DNA from: Flavobacteriales bacterium
GTDB lineage: Bacteria; Bacteroidota; Bacteroidia; Flavobacteriales_F; PHOS-HE28
Direction: 5' to 3'
Assembly (NCBI GenBank): GCA_016717305.1
Contig: JADKFY010000027.1
Location: 11,408-75,407 of the forward strand
Length of the DNA: 64,000 bases
The notes beneath the pieces were generated by a model that was not told the DNA's origin, did not search any database, and was given only the letters and a program-made list of their open reading frames with translations. Of the stretch, positions 18,870-27,665 are shown piece after piece (within the stretch, counting starts at the first letter, position 1; every line of letters starts with the position of its first letter). The position numbers and the translations under genes were made by a program.

Positions 18870-19709
18870 ATGGCATTCGACAAGAACAGCAATTCGTTCA
18901 CCTTCATCTTCGCCATCATTTTGGTGTGCGTGGTCGGTACCACCTTAGCAGTGGCATTCTTGGCTTTGAAACCAGCGTATGACGAGAATGTGCGCCGCGA
19001 AAAGATGCAGAACATCTTGGCCGCGATGAACGTGAAAGTGGCCCGGGATGATGCCCCTGCCAAATTCACGGAGTCGATTTCCGGATCATTGTTATTGGAT
19101 GCGAACGGTGTTGTAGTCGATGGTTCGAACCGTGATAAGGCCAGTGGCAAGTCCGAGGCCAGTCCGGCTTTCGATATGGATGTGCTGAAGCAGTACAAGG
19201 ATTGGAAGGCCAATGTTGTGAAAGCAGAGGATATGCAGTACCCCGTTTATTTGGCGAACGTGGAGGGTCACGACCTCATGGTCGTTCCTATGATCGGTAC
19301 TGGTCTCTGGGGTCCTGTCTGGGGCTACGTCGCAATTGATAAAGTCGATGGCCGTACGATCTATGGTAGCACGTTTGATCACAAAGGAGAAACACCCGGT
19401 TTGGGTGCGGAGATCGCCACACCGATCTTCATCGATCAGTTCCCGGGCAAGACGATCTCCGAACCGGATGGAACCTATACCGGGATCAAAGTGTACAAAG
19501 GGGGAAGCATGACCACGGATCCACATGGTGTTGATGGGATTTCCGGTGGTACCATTACCAGCCAAGGCGTGGATGAAATGTTGATGCGCACTTTGGCCAT
19601 CTACGATGTCTATTTCAAACAGGTAGTTACCAAAACCGTGGTGCCTGAGCCCGTGGTCAACATTTCGCTTAGCGATACCATGGCCATTGATACACTTGAG
19701 ATCCAATGA
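18870..19709 (+). CDS. nqrC: Na+-NQR subunit C
   Basis: A 279-residue subunit with one N-terminal membrane helix (about residues 10-33) and a periplasmic FMN-binding domain. The covalent FMN site is the threonine of I-S-G-G-T-I-T-S-Q (Thr228); family members more often have S-G-A-T, so the glycine before Thr is a small variation. The conserved G-L-W-G-P-V-W-G-Y-V-A segment is present at about 145-155. It follows nqrB by 12 bases and overlaps nqrD by 4 bases. The acidic C-terminal extension (after about residue 255) is longer than in Vibrio. Confidence 0.96.
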   Translation: MAFDKNSNSFTFIFAIILVCVVGTTLAVAFLALKPAYDENVRREKMQNILAAMNVKVARDDAPAKFTESISGSLLLDANGVVVDGSNRDKASGKSEASPAFDMDVLKQYKDWKANVVKAEDMQYPVYLANVEGHDLMVVPMIGTGLWGPVWGYVAIDKVDGRTIYGSTFDHKGETPGLGAEIATPIFIDQFPGKTISEPDGTYTGIKVYKGGSMTTDPHGVDGISGGTITSQGVDEMLMRTLAIYDVYFKQVVTKTVVPEPVVNISLSDTMAIDTLEIQ

Positions 19710-20389
19710 GCACAGAGACAGCAAGCGCCCCAGTTGCAGTGCCCAAAGAGGGCCTGTTCAGCAAGAAGAACCGGAAGCTGATCACCGATCCGCTGAACGA
19801 TAATAATCCGATCACAGTGCAGGTTTTGGGCATTTGTTCGGCACTTGCCATTACCGTGAAAATGTCCAACGCACTGGTGATGAGCATCAGCGTTTTGGCC
19901 GTGGTGGTGCTGGGCAACATGATCATCAGTGCACTGCGCAACGTGATCCCGAGCCGGATCCGGATCATCGCCCAGTTGGTAATTGCTGCTGGCTTGGTAA
20001 CCTTGGTGGACATTGTCCTCAAGGCCTATGTGTATGATGTGGCCAAGCAGGTCGGTGTTTATGTCGGCTTGATCATTACCAACTGCATCCTCATGGGCCG
20101 CTATGAAGCTTTTGCCATGAACAACAAGGTGGGACCCAGCGCGCTGGACGGTCTGGGAAATTCATTGGGCTATGCCTGGATACTGGTCGTAGTGGCCTTC
20201 TTCCGTGAGTTCTTTGGTTCCGGCTCCTTGATGGGGATCACCATAATTCCCAATAGCTGGTACGCTGCCAACGGTGGAGCCTATTTCAACAACAATATGA
20301 TGATCCTTCCACCCATGGCATTGGTCATTGTGGGTATCATCATCTGGATCCAGCGTTTGAGGAACACGAAATTGATCGAGACCGCCTAA
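19706..20389 (+). CDS. nqrD: Na+-NQR subunit D
   Basis: A 227-residue membrane subunit with six helices. Homologous NqrD and NqrE share two cysteines each that hold an iron centre between them in the membrane; here they are in G-I-C-S-A-L and I-T-N-C-I-L-M-G-R. A soluble N-terminal stretch of about 35 residues precedes the first helix. The start overlaps the nqrC stop by four bases (ATGA), so translation is probably coupled. Confidence 0.96.
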   Translation: MSTETASAPVAVPKEGLFSKKNRKLITDPLNDNNPITVQVLGICSALAITVKMSNALVMSISVLAVVVLGNMIISALRNVIPSRIRIIAQLVIAAGLVTLVDIVLKAYVYDVAKQVGVYVGLIITNCILMGRYEAFAMNNKVGPSALDGLGNSLGYAWILVVVAFFREFFGSGSLMGITIIPNSWYAANGGAYFNNNMMILPPMALVIVGIIIWIQRLRNTKLIETA

Positions 20390-20402
20390 CCCTACGAAGC
20401 CA

Positions 20403-21017
20403 ATGAACCTAGTAAACATCTTCGTTAAAGCGATCTTCATCGAGAACATGATCTTCGCGTACTTCTTGGGTATGTGCTCGTACCTGGCTGTAAGCAAGAC
20501 CGTGAAGACCGCCGTAGGATTGGGAGCCGCCGTGATCTTCGTGCTCGGAGTAACGGTTCCTGTGAACTATTTGTTGGAGAACTATGTGCTCAAAGCAGGC
20601 GCACTCTCTTGGTTGGGTGCCAGTTTCGCCGATGTGGACCTCAGTTTCCTCGCCTTCATCATGTTCATTGCGGTGGTAGCGGCCATTGTGCAATTGGTTG
20701 AAATGGTGGTGGAGAAATTCGCTCCCGCACTATATGGTGCACTCGGTATCTTCTTGCCACTGATCGCCGTGAACTGCTCCATCCTCGGTGGTGCGCTGTT
20801 CATGCAGGAACGCCAGTACAGCAACGTGGCCGAGGCCACCAGTTTCGCGGTCGGTAGTGGCGTGGGTTGGTTCTTAGCCATTGTAGCGATCGCCGCTATT
20901 CGCGAAAAACTCCGTTACAGCGATATCCCAGCTCCACTTCGTGGCTTGGGCATAACGTTCATCCTAACCGGTCTCATGGGCATGGCATTCATGGCCTTTA
21001 TGGGCATCAAGATCTGA
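20403..21017 (+). CDS. nqrE: Na+-NQR subunit E
   Basis: A 204-residue membrane subunit with six helices, homologous to NqrD but inserted in opposite orientation in the known complex. The paired conserved cysteines are in F-L-G-M-C-S-Y-L-A and A-V-N-C-S-I-L-G-G-A. Start at N-terminal M-N-L-V-N-I-F-V-K-A-I-F-I-E-N-M, as in other NqrE proteins; the gap after nqrD is 13 bases. Confidence 0.96.
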   Translation: MNLVNIFVKAIFIENMIFAYFLGMCSYLAVSKTVKTAVGLGAAVIFVLGVTVPVNYLLENYVLKAGALSWLGASFADVDLSFLAFIMFIAVVAAIVQLVEMVVEKFAPALYGALGIFLPLIAVNCSILGGALFMQERQYSNVAEATSFAVGSGVGWFLAIVAIAAIREKLRYSDIPAPLRGLGITFILTGLMGMAFMAFMGIKI

Positions 21018-21026
21018 CCAACGATC

Positions 21027-22334
21027 ATGGGTTCTACAATTCTAATCACACTCGCGGTATTCTTGACCGTTACATTGTTGCTCGTAGGTCTGCTGCTCTT
21101 CGCAAAGGCCAAGCTCTCACCGAGCGGGTTGGTGAAGATCCAGATCAACGGCGAAAAGACCATCGAGGTGGAAGCAGGTAGCACCTTGCTCACCACGCTT
21201 AGTGAAGCCAAAATTTTCTTGCCTAGCGCCTGCGGCGGCGGTGGTACTTGTGCCATGTGCAAGTGTCAAGTGATCGAAGGTGGCGGAGAGATCCTGCCCA
21301 CTGAAGCACCGTATTTCAGTCGGAAGGCCATCGCCGAGGATTGGCGTTTGGGTTGCCAAGTGAAAGTGAAGAACGACATGGTGATCAAGGTGCCGGAAGA
21401 GATCTTCGGTATCAAGAAGTGGGAATGCGAAGTGGTCTCGAACTACAATGTGGCCAGCTTTATCAAGGAGTTCGTGGTGAAATTGCCAGAAGGGGAACAC
21501 CTCGAGTTCGAAGCCGGCGGATACATACAGATCGACGTGCCACAGTGTGAAGTCGATTTCAAGAACATGGACATCACCGCGCACCCGGAATTGGTTGCGC
21601 TCGGTCGTGATCCGCAGGACTTTAAACCTGAGTGGGACAAGTACAAACTTTGGGACTTGAAGATGGTGAACCCGGAACCGATCTTCCGGGCATACTCCAT
21701 GGCCAACCACCCTGCGGAAGGCAATATCGTGATGCTCAACATCCGTATCGCAACACCACCGTGGGATCGTGCCAAGAACGGTTGGATGGATGTGAATCCC
21801 GGTATCTGCTCCAGCTATGTGTTCAACGCCAAGCCGGGCGATAAGGTCACCATCAGCGGACCTTATGGCGAGTTCTTCATCAAGGAAACGGGTTCCGAAA
21901 TGCTCTACATTGGTGGTGGTGCGGGTATGGCACCCATGCGCTCGCATTTGTTCCACCTCTTCCACACATTGAAGAGTGGCCGCAAGGTGACCTACTGGTA
22001 TGGTGGCCGTAGCAAGCGTGAGTTGTTCTACCTCGATCACTTCAACAGTATCGCCAAGCAGTTCCCGAATTTCAAGTTCTTCGTTGTCCTTAGCGAACCT
22101 GCACCGGACGATAACTGGACGGTGAAGAAGGACGTGAATGATCCGGAAGGAGACGGTTTCACAGGCTTCGTACACCAAGCTGTGATCGACCAGTACCTCA
22201 AGAAGCACGAAGCACCCGAGGATATCGAGTTCTACTTCTGTGGCCCACCTATGATGAACGCCGCCGTGTTGAAGATGGTGGACGATTGGGGCGTGCCGAA
22301 GGAGAATGTTGCGTTCGATGACTTTGGAGGGTAG
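21027..22334 (+). CDS. nqrF: Na+-NQR subunit F (NADH-oxidising flavoprotein)
   Basis: A 435-residue subunit that takes electrons from NADH. An N-terminal membrane helix (about 4-26) is followed by a ferredoxin domain with [2Fe-2S] cysteines at 69, 75, 78 and 110 (S-A-C-G-G-G-G-T-C-A-M-C), then an FAD domain with R-A-Y-S-M-A-N and a C-terminal NADH-binding domain (Y-I-G-G-G-A-G-M-A-P-M-R-S, F-Y-F-C-G-P-P-M-M). All cofactor motifs are intact. It is the last gene of the operon and is followed by a terminator hairpin. Confidence 0.97.
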   Translation: MGSTILITLAVFLTVTLLLVGLLLFAKAKLSPSGLVKIQINGEKTIEVEAGSTLLTTLSEAKIFLPSACGGGGTCAMCKCQVIEGGGEILPTEAPYFSRKAIAEDWRLGCQVKVKNDMVIKVPEEIFGIKKWECEVVSNYNVASFIKEFVVKLPEGEHLEFEAGGYIQIDVPQCEVDFKNMDITAHPELVALGRDPQDFKPEWDKYKLWDLKMVNPEPIFRAYSMANHPAEGNIVMLNIRIATPPWDRAKNGWMDVNPGICSSYVFNAKPGDKVTISGPYGEFFIKETGSEMLYIGGGAGMAPMRSHLFHLFHTLKSGRKVTYWYGGRSKRELFYLDHFNSIAKQFPNFKFFVVLSEPAPDDNWTVKKDVNDPEGDGFTGFVHQAVIDQYLKKHEAPEDIEFYFCGPPMMNAAVLKMVDDWGVPKENVAFDDFGG

Positions 22335-22375
22335 AGCCTGTGAATGATCCAGGACAAGACGTATTGATCAACTCG

Positions 22376-22402
22376 GAAAGCCCTGCGTACTGTGGGGCTT
22401 TC
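22376..22402 (+). terminator. Rho-independent terminator of the nqr operon
   Basis: The arms GAAAGCCC and GGGCTTTC pair perfectly over eight bases with an 11-base loop, 42 bases after the nqrF stop codon. The run of T after the stem is short, so termination may be moderate. Confidence 0.6.
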
Positions 22403-22497
22403 TGCTGTATGGTGGTTCCGCAGCTTGTTCAGAGATAAGCGAACCCTAATACTAACGAAACGGCGTACAGCGTTGTTAGCGCAATTCTTACCGTTGT

Positions 22498-23388
22498 ATG
22501 CGCCTGATCATAGTCGGATCCTTTGTGTTTTTGTGTGGAGCTTGTGTCGCCCAGAAGAACGGACTGCCTGCCATCCCAAAGGATACCGCACAATGGCAGA
22601 TGATCGAGCTGCGCGATGGGTCCCGCTTGATCGGCAAGATGATCGATCGTGATGAGGTAGCTGTATTGTTCCGCACACGTGACCTTGGCGAAGTACGAAT
22701 TGCAACTGAACGGATAGCAGTCATTCGTAAACTGCCTAGCGATTATTCGTTGAATGGTTTTCCTTTCGAAAACCCGAACACCCAGACCTATTTCGCGTCC
22801 GCCAGTGCGATCCCGCTTGCGAAAGGAGAGGTTCGCTACACGAACGTTGCCTTGTTGGCGAATGCCTTTTCTGTTGGCTTAACGAAGCACCTAACTGTTG
22901 GGGTAGGCGCTGAGTTTTTCTCTCTGATCGAACGGCACAGGATCAATGCCGGAGCAGGTGCGAAACTAGGTTTCCCAGTAGGTAAGCGGATCCATCTTGC
23001 TATTAGCGGAGTTTACCAACAGGTGGTTTACAGCGGCAACCGGGATCATCGCGTTTACGGTTACGCGAACAAAGCCGGGTTTAGCGCAGCGCAATTCACT
23101 TACAGCGGCAAAGATTGGAATGTGACTGCCGCTGCGGGCTATCTGTTTACATCCTATTTCTACGAGCGTGGCAATTGGTACGCGCTCTCTGGAATGGCGC
23201 GGGCCACAACGCATGTTGCTTTTGTTATGGAGAATGTCTTTCGGGCAAAGAACAACATCTTCAACACAGCTTTCGGTGTTCGTTACCTCATCCGAAATGC
23301 GTCGCTCGACTTCGGTGCAGTAGTTTCTACTGAGTATGGACTTGGAGACATCCCTACACCTTTTGTTGGTTGTTCGGTACGGTTGTAA
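22498..23388 (+). CDS. Predicted outer-membrane beta-barrel protein
   Basis: A 296-residue exported protein of no named family. It has a signal peptide with a cysteine cluster (L-C-G-A-C-V-A-Q), a small N-terminal domain (about 30-80) that includes L-R-D-G-S-R-L-I-G-K-M, similar to short beta modules in other Bacteroidota envelope proteins, and then alternating beta strands up to a terminal V-G-C-S-V-R-L, consistent with an outer-membrane barrel of about ten to twelve strands. It lies between the nqr operon and apbE but is separately transcribed after the terminator. Confidence 0.65.
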   Translation: MRLIIVGSFVFLCGACVAQKNGLPAIPKDTAQWQMIELRDGSRLIGKMIDRDEVAVLFRTRDLGEVRIATERIAVIRKLPSDYSLNGFPFENPNTQTYFASASAIPLAKGEVRYTNVALLANAFSVGLTKHLTVGVGAEFFSLIERHRINAGAGAKLGFPVGKRIHLAISGVYQQVVYSGNRDHRVYGYANKAGFSAAQFTYSGKDWNVTAAAGYLFTSYFYERGNWYALSGMARATTHVAFVMENVFRAKNNIFNTAFGVRYLIRNASLDFGAVVSTEYGLGDIPTPFVGCSVRL

Positions 23389-23573
23389 GGCGTGCCTCTC
23401 GCGTGACTTGAAGCGTGAGGTTGAACAGTTAGGTCATTTGTCGTTGATAAGTGGCGATACACCCTATGAAAAACTCCAAATGAGCATCCGAGGTTGGATT
23501 AGTTCGCATTCAAACCTCATCGGCCTAAGACCTTTTCAATCCCCCGACCCAGAAAATGCCCTTGATTTGCAGC

Positions 23574-24605
23574 ATGAACAAATTCGTGTTGCCTTTTTTG
23601 ATCGCGTACATTCTGGGAAGTTGCTCGCAGCCAAGTCGCACTAGCGTGATCACCCTCCAAGGCAAAGCCCAAGGGACAACCTTCACCATAAAGTATTTGG
23701 ATAGCCTCCAGCGTGATCTGAGCGGCCCGGTGGACAGCCTATTGAAAGTGGTGGATCGATCCCTGAGCCTCTGGGACAGCACCAGTACGGTCAATCAGTT
23801 CAACGCTGCTCCAGATACATTCCAAAGCAAAGACCCGCATTTCAGAACGGTCTTCGCGCTCTCCCAGAACTTGTGGCGCACCACGCACCATGCGTTCGAT
23901 CCAACGGTACTTCCGGTGGTGAAGGCCTGGGGCGTTGGCAAAGCCGGGCGTGGCGATCTGGATACGGCATCGGTGGCGGGCTTGAGGCAATTGGTGGGCA
24001 TGGACAAGCTCCGGATGGAACAAGGGCCAATGACCCACGGTAGTGTGCTTTCAATGATCAGTTATTTCCGTGCGCTACCCGGAATTCAATTCGATCCAAA
24101 TGGCATCGCTCAAGGATATTCCGTGGACCTGATCGCCATCTTGCTGCAACAGGCCGGTATCACCAACTACATGGTTGAAGTAGGAGGAGAAACCCGGTGC
24201 AGCGGAACGAACGACAAGGGCACACCGTGGCTAATGCAAATTGACAAACCGATTGAAGGGGCGCAACATGAGCAGCAGACCGTGGTGTCATTGCAGGACA
24301 AAAGCCTCGCCACCAGTGGTAATTACCGTAAGTTCATCGAAGTGGGTGGAAAACGCTACGGACACACGATCGATCCTCGCACATGCAGGCCCGCAATGAA
24401 CGCCTTGCTCAGCGCCAGTGTGATCGCCGATGATTGTGCCATTGCAGACGCATTAGGGACGGCGTTGATGGTGATGGGACCTGAAGATGGAAGGGAGTGG
24501 CTAGCGCAACACCCCGAAGTGGAGGCCTATCTCGTGATCGATGATGGAGCGGGTGGGTATACGGTATGGTCCACTCCTGGCTGGCCAAAGAGTAGTGCTC
24601 AGTGA
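23574..24605 (+). CDS. apbE: FAD:protein FMN transferase
   Basis: A 343-residue lipoprotein (lipobox L-G-S-C, Cys17) facing the periplasm. ApbE transfers FMN from FAD onto threonine residues of proteins, notably NqrB and NqrC, which are encoded just upstream. Family features are present: L-Q-G-K-A-Q-G-T-T-F-T-I, S-L-W-D-S-T-S-T-V-N-Q-F-N, F-D-P-N-G-I-A-Q-G-Y-S-V-D, E-V-G-G-E and the late H-T-I-D-P-R-T. The ATG at 23574 gives the signal peptide M-N-K-F-V-L-P; one at 23556 is less likely. The position next to nqr supports a dedicated role in pump assembly. Confidence 0.94.
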   Translation: MNKFVLPFLIAYILGSCSQPSRTSVITLQGKAQGTTFTIKYLDSLQRDLSGPVDSLLKVVDRSLSLWDSTSTVNQFNAAPDTFQSKDPHFRTVFALSQNLWRTTHHAFDPTVLPVVKAWGVGKAGRGDLDTASVAGLRQLVGMDKLRMEQGPMTHGSVLSMISYFRALPGIQFDPNGIAQGYSVDLIAILLQQAGITNYMVEVGGETRCSGTNDKGTPWLMQIDKPIEGAQHEQQTVVSLQDKSLATSGNYRKFIEVGGKRYGHTIDPRTCRPAMNALLSASVIADDCAIADALGTALMVMGPEDGREWLAQHPEVEAYLVIDDGAGGYTVWSTPGWPKSSAQ

Positions 24606-25171
24606 TCTTCGATGATGATGCCGGTGCGATCCAAAAGTCCGGCAAGTCCATCCAACGAGAATCGTGCTTTGCGGACCTTGTTGGCCGAAGGGTCTATGGA
24701 GTAGTGCAATGCACCTCTGAAGTCCGCGCCTTCAAGTGTGGTGCCATCAAAGACCGCAGCACCCAGATCACAGCCAGCAAGGGAACAGTTCGTAAGGTCT
24801 GAATTGCTCAGATCGGTTTCGCGCATCCGGCACTTGTTGAATTCTGTACCCTTCAACCGAAGCCCTTGGAAAGAGGCGAGGTCCAATATGCACGCTTCAA
24901 AGGAAAATGAAAGCAAGAAGGAATGGCAGCCATCGAAACGGAGTCCCAAGAGCTTGCAACGTTCAAAACGAACAGAGCGGAACGAAGTGCGGCCCACCTG
25001 AGCAAGGCTCATGTCGCAATCCCTGAAGATGCAGTCCACAAAGACCTTCCCGTTCAGGTTGGCATTCTTCAGGTCAAGTTTTTCAAATGTGCAACGGCCG
25101 TATTCAGATGCTTGAAGACCAGAGGTGCCGATATCCGAAGCAGTTAAGATCTTATCCTCTACGAACAGCAT
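24599..25171 (-). CDS. Pentapeptide repeat protein
   Basis: A 190-residue protein made almost wholly of A(D/N)LXX-type pentapeptides (K-L-D-L-K-N-A-N-L-N-G, L-S-N-S-D-L-T-N-C-S-L-A-G-C-D-L), which fold as a right-handed quadrilateral beta helix. The layout and the ending with Y-S-I-D-P and A-K/R-F-S-L resemble the Qnr-like family common in Bacteroidota; Qnr proteins bind DNA gyrase, but a gyrase role cannot be inferred for this one. Starts at 25171 (MLFVEDKIL), 25198 and 25210 are all possible; the first matches family length best. It is convergent with apbE (7-base overlap). Confidence 0.82.
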   Translation of the reverse strand: MLFVEDKILTASDIGTSGLQASEYGRCTFEKLDLKNANLNGKVFVDCIFRDCDMSLAQVGRTSFRSVRFERCKLLGLRFDGCHSFLLSFSFEACILDLASFQGLRLKGTEFNKCRMRETDLSNSDLTNCSLAGCDLGAAVFDGTTLEGADFRGALHYSIDPSANKVRKARFSLDGLAGLLDRTGIIIEDH

Positions 25172-25216
25172 TGCTGAAGACCGGTCCTGCGCAGCCATTC
25201 GAATGTGCACGGCCGA

Positions 25217-25414
25217 TCAGGCTTTGCACTTTTCCTCTGGTCGGGCACCGCACATTCCGCAGCTGCCTCCTTCGGCCTGCACCAAGGGATTGTTGCTCGC
25301 ACAGGTGCCTGCGAATTCGCCGCCTTTCTTGGCCCAGATCTTTATGGCGATCCCCGCAAAGCCCAAGCCCAATAGGCCAATGCCAAGTAGAACAGTAAGG
25401 AGTGTCGTGGACAT
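25217..25414 (-). CDS. One-helix, four-cysteine small protein; candidate NqrM-like maturation factor
   Basis: A 65-residue protein with one membrane helix (about residues 4-25) followed by a cytoplasmic or periplasmic tail with cysteines at 38, 52, 55 and 63 (F-A-G-T-C-A-S-N-N, G-S-C-G-M-C-G-A, E-E-K-C). Small proteins of this layout are widespread in Bacteroidota without an agreed function. The design resembles NqrM (DUF539) of gammaproteobacteria, a one-helix protein with four cysteines needed to place iron in NqrD/NqrE, and the gene lies less than 1 kb from apbE and 3 kb from nqrF. The NqrM role is inference; direct sequence similarity is weak. Confidence 0.7.
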   Translation of the reverse strand: MSTTLLTVLLGIGLLGLGFAGIAIKIWAKKGGEFAGTCASNNPLVQAEGGSCGMCGARPEEKCKA

Positions 25415-25499
25415 CTGGTTACAAAGGTAAGGAGTGGTTTGGATGACTTTCGTCAGCTCGCGATCTGCAGAGATCGTACAAGTTCACATTGGCATTCAC

Positions 25500-26003
25500 A
25501 TGAGCGACTTGGAATTCAGGCCTCGATACAGGTTCGGCACAAACCTGCCTGTAGAAGAGATAAAGTCCCGTATTTCCGGGCGGATCAACATGGACAACCC
25601 CGATGAACTTGTCCTAGGCGGTTCAGGTCATCACTTGGTCTTGGGCTTTTCTGAAGTCCAACAACATGTCTGGACCCCTCGCCTGGATATCGACATTTCG
25701 GAAGTGGAAGAAGGTTCGATCGTCCGCTGCCTGATCGGTCCGGCTCCCAACGTGTGGATGTTGTTCATGGCCGGTTATTTGGTGATCACGCTTATCGGTC
25801 TTACCGGGATCACGCTGGGAATGGCCCAACAGATGCTCGGGATCACGGTTTGGGGCTATCTCTTGGCCGCACCCATGCCGTTATTCGGTGTTGGACTATG
25901 GTTGCTTGCACAAGGAGGAAAGCGCCGTACTCGCCCTGAAATGCGCATGCTGAAGGCTTTTGTGGACCGGGCCATGGAAGGGGTGGAGAGATATCCCGTG
26001 TGA
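25500..26003 (+). CDS. Hypothetical membrane protein
   Basis: A 167-residue protein. The N-terminal 85 residues are soluble and beta-rich (R-P-R-Y-R-F-G-T-N-L-P-V-E-E-I), followed by G-P-A-P-N-V-W-M-L-F and two or three membrane helices (about 86-140), then a charged tail. I recognise this layout as a recurrent Bacteroidota family without assigned function. The ATG at 25500 is preferred to 25434 because it starts at the conserved region. It is divergent from the four-cysteine gene. Confidence 0.65.
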   Translation: MSDLEFRPRYRFGTNLPVEEIKSRISGRINMDNPDELVLGGSGHHLVLGFSEVQQHVWTPRLDIDISEVEEGSIVRCLIGPAPNVWMLFMAGYLVITLIGLTGITLGMAQQMLGITVWGYLLAAPMPLFGVGLWLLAQGGKRRTRPEMRMLKAFVDRAMEGVERYPV

Positions 26004-26189
26004 ATTGGGACCCTTCAGGCATTCAGTTGCCTTTGTCGTTTAGATCTTATGGCCTTGACATGACCCCAGAACGATGCTTGGGCGATCGTTTTTGCCGATC
26101 CGTCTGATCCGATGCCATTCCGCGGAACTTGGATGGATGGGTCGGCGTATCCATCCTCGGTCGCTCAACAAACCTGATCATCTCAACCC

Positions 26190-26702
26190 ATGAACATCTC
26201 CACCACACCCCTGAAGCATCTATCCGGTCCAACTCTCTTGTTATTCGCCGGCCTGGGTTTGGCTGCAACACCCGCCACAACGTTGGATTCGGCGGTCAAG
26301 GTCTCGTTCATCGGTTTTCTGCATGTTAGCGACTCCTGTATGGACGATGTCGTATTGGCGTTTGATATGAATGGTGTTTCACAACAAGTGCCTGTCTCCA
26401 AGACCGGACGGTTCATCATGGACATGCCGGATAACACGGAAGCCGTGCTCCACTTCCAAAAACCAGGGCACGTTGCAAAGGATGTGACCGTGGATACCCA
26501 CTATGCAGGAATGGGATGGCCCGGACAGGACACCCGTCAGGTCAAATTTGCTGTGATACTGCATCCCGAACGTGCAATGGCCGGACTGAGATATCCTGGC
26601 CCTGTAGGTTCCATCGGTTTTGATCCGAACTCGGGATCATTGACCGCAACGCACGATCTTACTGTTGTGCCCGCCAGAAGGAAGGCAACCATGGAGTTCT
26701 AA
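26190..26702 (+). CDS. Exported hypothetical protein
   Basis: A 170-residue protein with an N-terminal signal peptide (hydrophobic part about residues 13-27). The mature part contains an Ig- or carboxypeptidase-regulatory-like beta region (V-L-A-F-D-M-N-G, V-S-K-T-G-R-F-I-M-D-M-P-D, V-L-H-F-Q-K-P-G-H-V), which in Bacteroidota often mediates binding at the surface. It is convergent with the anti-sigma gene, overlapping it by four bases. No specific function is assigned. Confidence 0.6.
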   Translation: MNISTTPLKHLSGPTLLLFAGLGLAATPATTLDSAVKVSFIGFLHVSDSCMDDVVLAFDMNGVSQQVPVSKTGRFIMDMPDNTEAVLHFQKPGHVAKDVTVDTHYAGMGWPGQDTRQVKFAVILHPERAMAGLRYPGPVGSIGFDPNSGSLTATHDLTVVPARRKATMEF

Positions 26703-26947
26703 CCGGGCAACCTCAAATTTATCCGCTCTTCGAGGGCCTTGGTGTCAAAAGCCTCGGCCCTCGAACGGTTTTCAAGCAGATGGTCGATCAGTTCACTTTG
26801 GTGTTTGTAAGCCCCGCATCCCTTGCAAATGCCCATATGCACTCGCAATTGGAGACGTTCAATTGGGGAGAGAGGAACGACCGTACTCTGATCCAATAGG
26901 GCGACCGCTTTCTTACAGGAAAGCAACAGGGTATGTATGATCCCCAT
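26699..26947 (-). CDS. Small zinc-finger (putative anti-sigma) protein
   Basis: An 82-residue protein with the zinc-finger anti-sigma pattern H-x3-C-x2-C (H-M-G-I-C-K-G-C-G) in the middle and no membrane helix. Such proteins hold ECF sigma factors inactive, often under redox or zinc control. The start codon overlaps the stop of the sigma gene by one base (TGATG), so the pair is co-translated and almost certainly a cognate set. Confidence 0.75.
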   Translation of the reverse strand: MGIIHTLLLSCKKAVALLDQSTVVPLSPIERLQLRVHMGICKGCGAYKHQSELIDHLLENRSRAEAFDTKALEERINLRLPG

Positions 26948-27543
26948 CAGTGGTTACGTTTTTGCAATTGGTTGGTGATACAATCACGCAGTTTCAACTT
27001 GGCGCGATGTATCTGTTGCCAGTAGTTCGTAACCGAGATCCCCAATTCCTGACAGATCTCCTTGGCATCCACATTCCGCAAATACTTCATTTCAATGGCG
27101 GCACGCCAATGTGGAGGTAACCCTTGCAAGCAATGGGCGAGGTGTTCCTCCAACAACTCGGCTTCTTGTAAAGCATCCATACTCCATTCTGTTGGCCGGT
27201 GCTCTGGAAGCCATCCGCCATTATCTGCGAATCGCTCTATCTCCAGTTCTTCGGTGCGATGCAAAACCGGGTCTCGATAGGCTTTGCGATAATGGTCCGC
27301 CAGTTTGTTCTTCAGGATCGAGAACAACCACGTGCGAATGCTGCTTTGACCGGCGTAACGTTCCCTTCCTTCCCAGGCCGCGACAAAGGTGATCTGTACC
27401 AAGTCTTCCGCCACGGAGAGGTCTTTAACACGGGCTTTCGTATAGCGAAGTAGATCCTGGGTGTACTTGTCGACCCAACTGGAAATGTCACTCTCACTTC
27501 TTGAAAGTGTTGGAGTATTACTTGATCCTGTCTTCTTCGACAT
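26947..27543 (-). CDS. ECF-type RNA polymerase sigma factor
   Basis: A 198-residue sigma-70 family factor. Region 2 includes L-L-R-Y-T-K-A-R-V...A-E-D-L-V-Q-I-T-F-V-A-A-W and R-T-W-L-F-S-I-L-K-N-K-L; region 4 includes L-P-P-H-W-R-A-A-I-E-M-K-Y and the helix-turn-helix A-K-E-I-C-Q-E-L-G-I-S-V-T-N-Y-W. Such factors redirect RNA polymerase to a small regulon under envelope or oxidative stress. The linker between regions is longer than average (about residues 95-120). It is co-transcribed with the zinc-finger protein. Confidence 0.93.
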   Translation of the reverse strand: MSKKTGSSNTPTLSRSESDISSWVDKYTQDLLRYTKARVKDLSVAEDLVQITFVAAWEGRERYAGQSSIRTWLFSILKNKLADHYRKAYRDPVLHRTEELEIERFADNGGWLPEHRPTEWSMDALQEAELLEEHLAHCLQGLPPHWRAAIEMKYLRNVDAKEICQELGISVTNYWQQIHRAKLKLRDCITNQLQKRNH

Positions 27544-27665
27544 GCAACAAAGCTATTGCTTGGGCGATCCTGGGGAGTTCAACATTGATCCATTCTTGTA
27601 AGTGAATGTTCGGATCGGCGACCACTCCTGCGGAATGACGAACTTTAGACGTCAACCCCGCTGAT

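Noticed and set aside
21117..22208. 363-codon minus-strand open frame across nqrF
   Set aside because: Antisense to nqrF, whose cofactor motifs are complete; the translation is His/Leu/Val-rich without recognisable domains.
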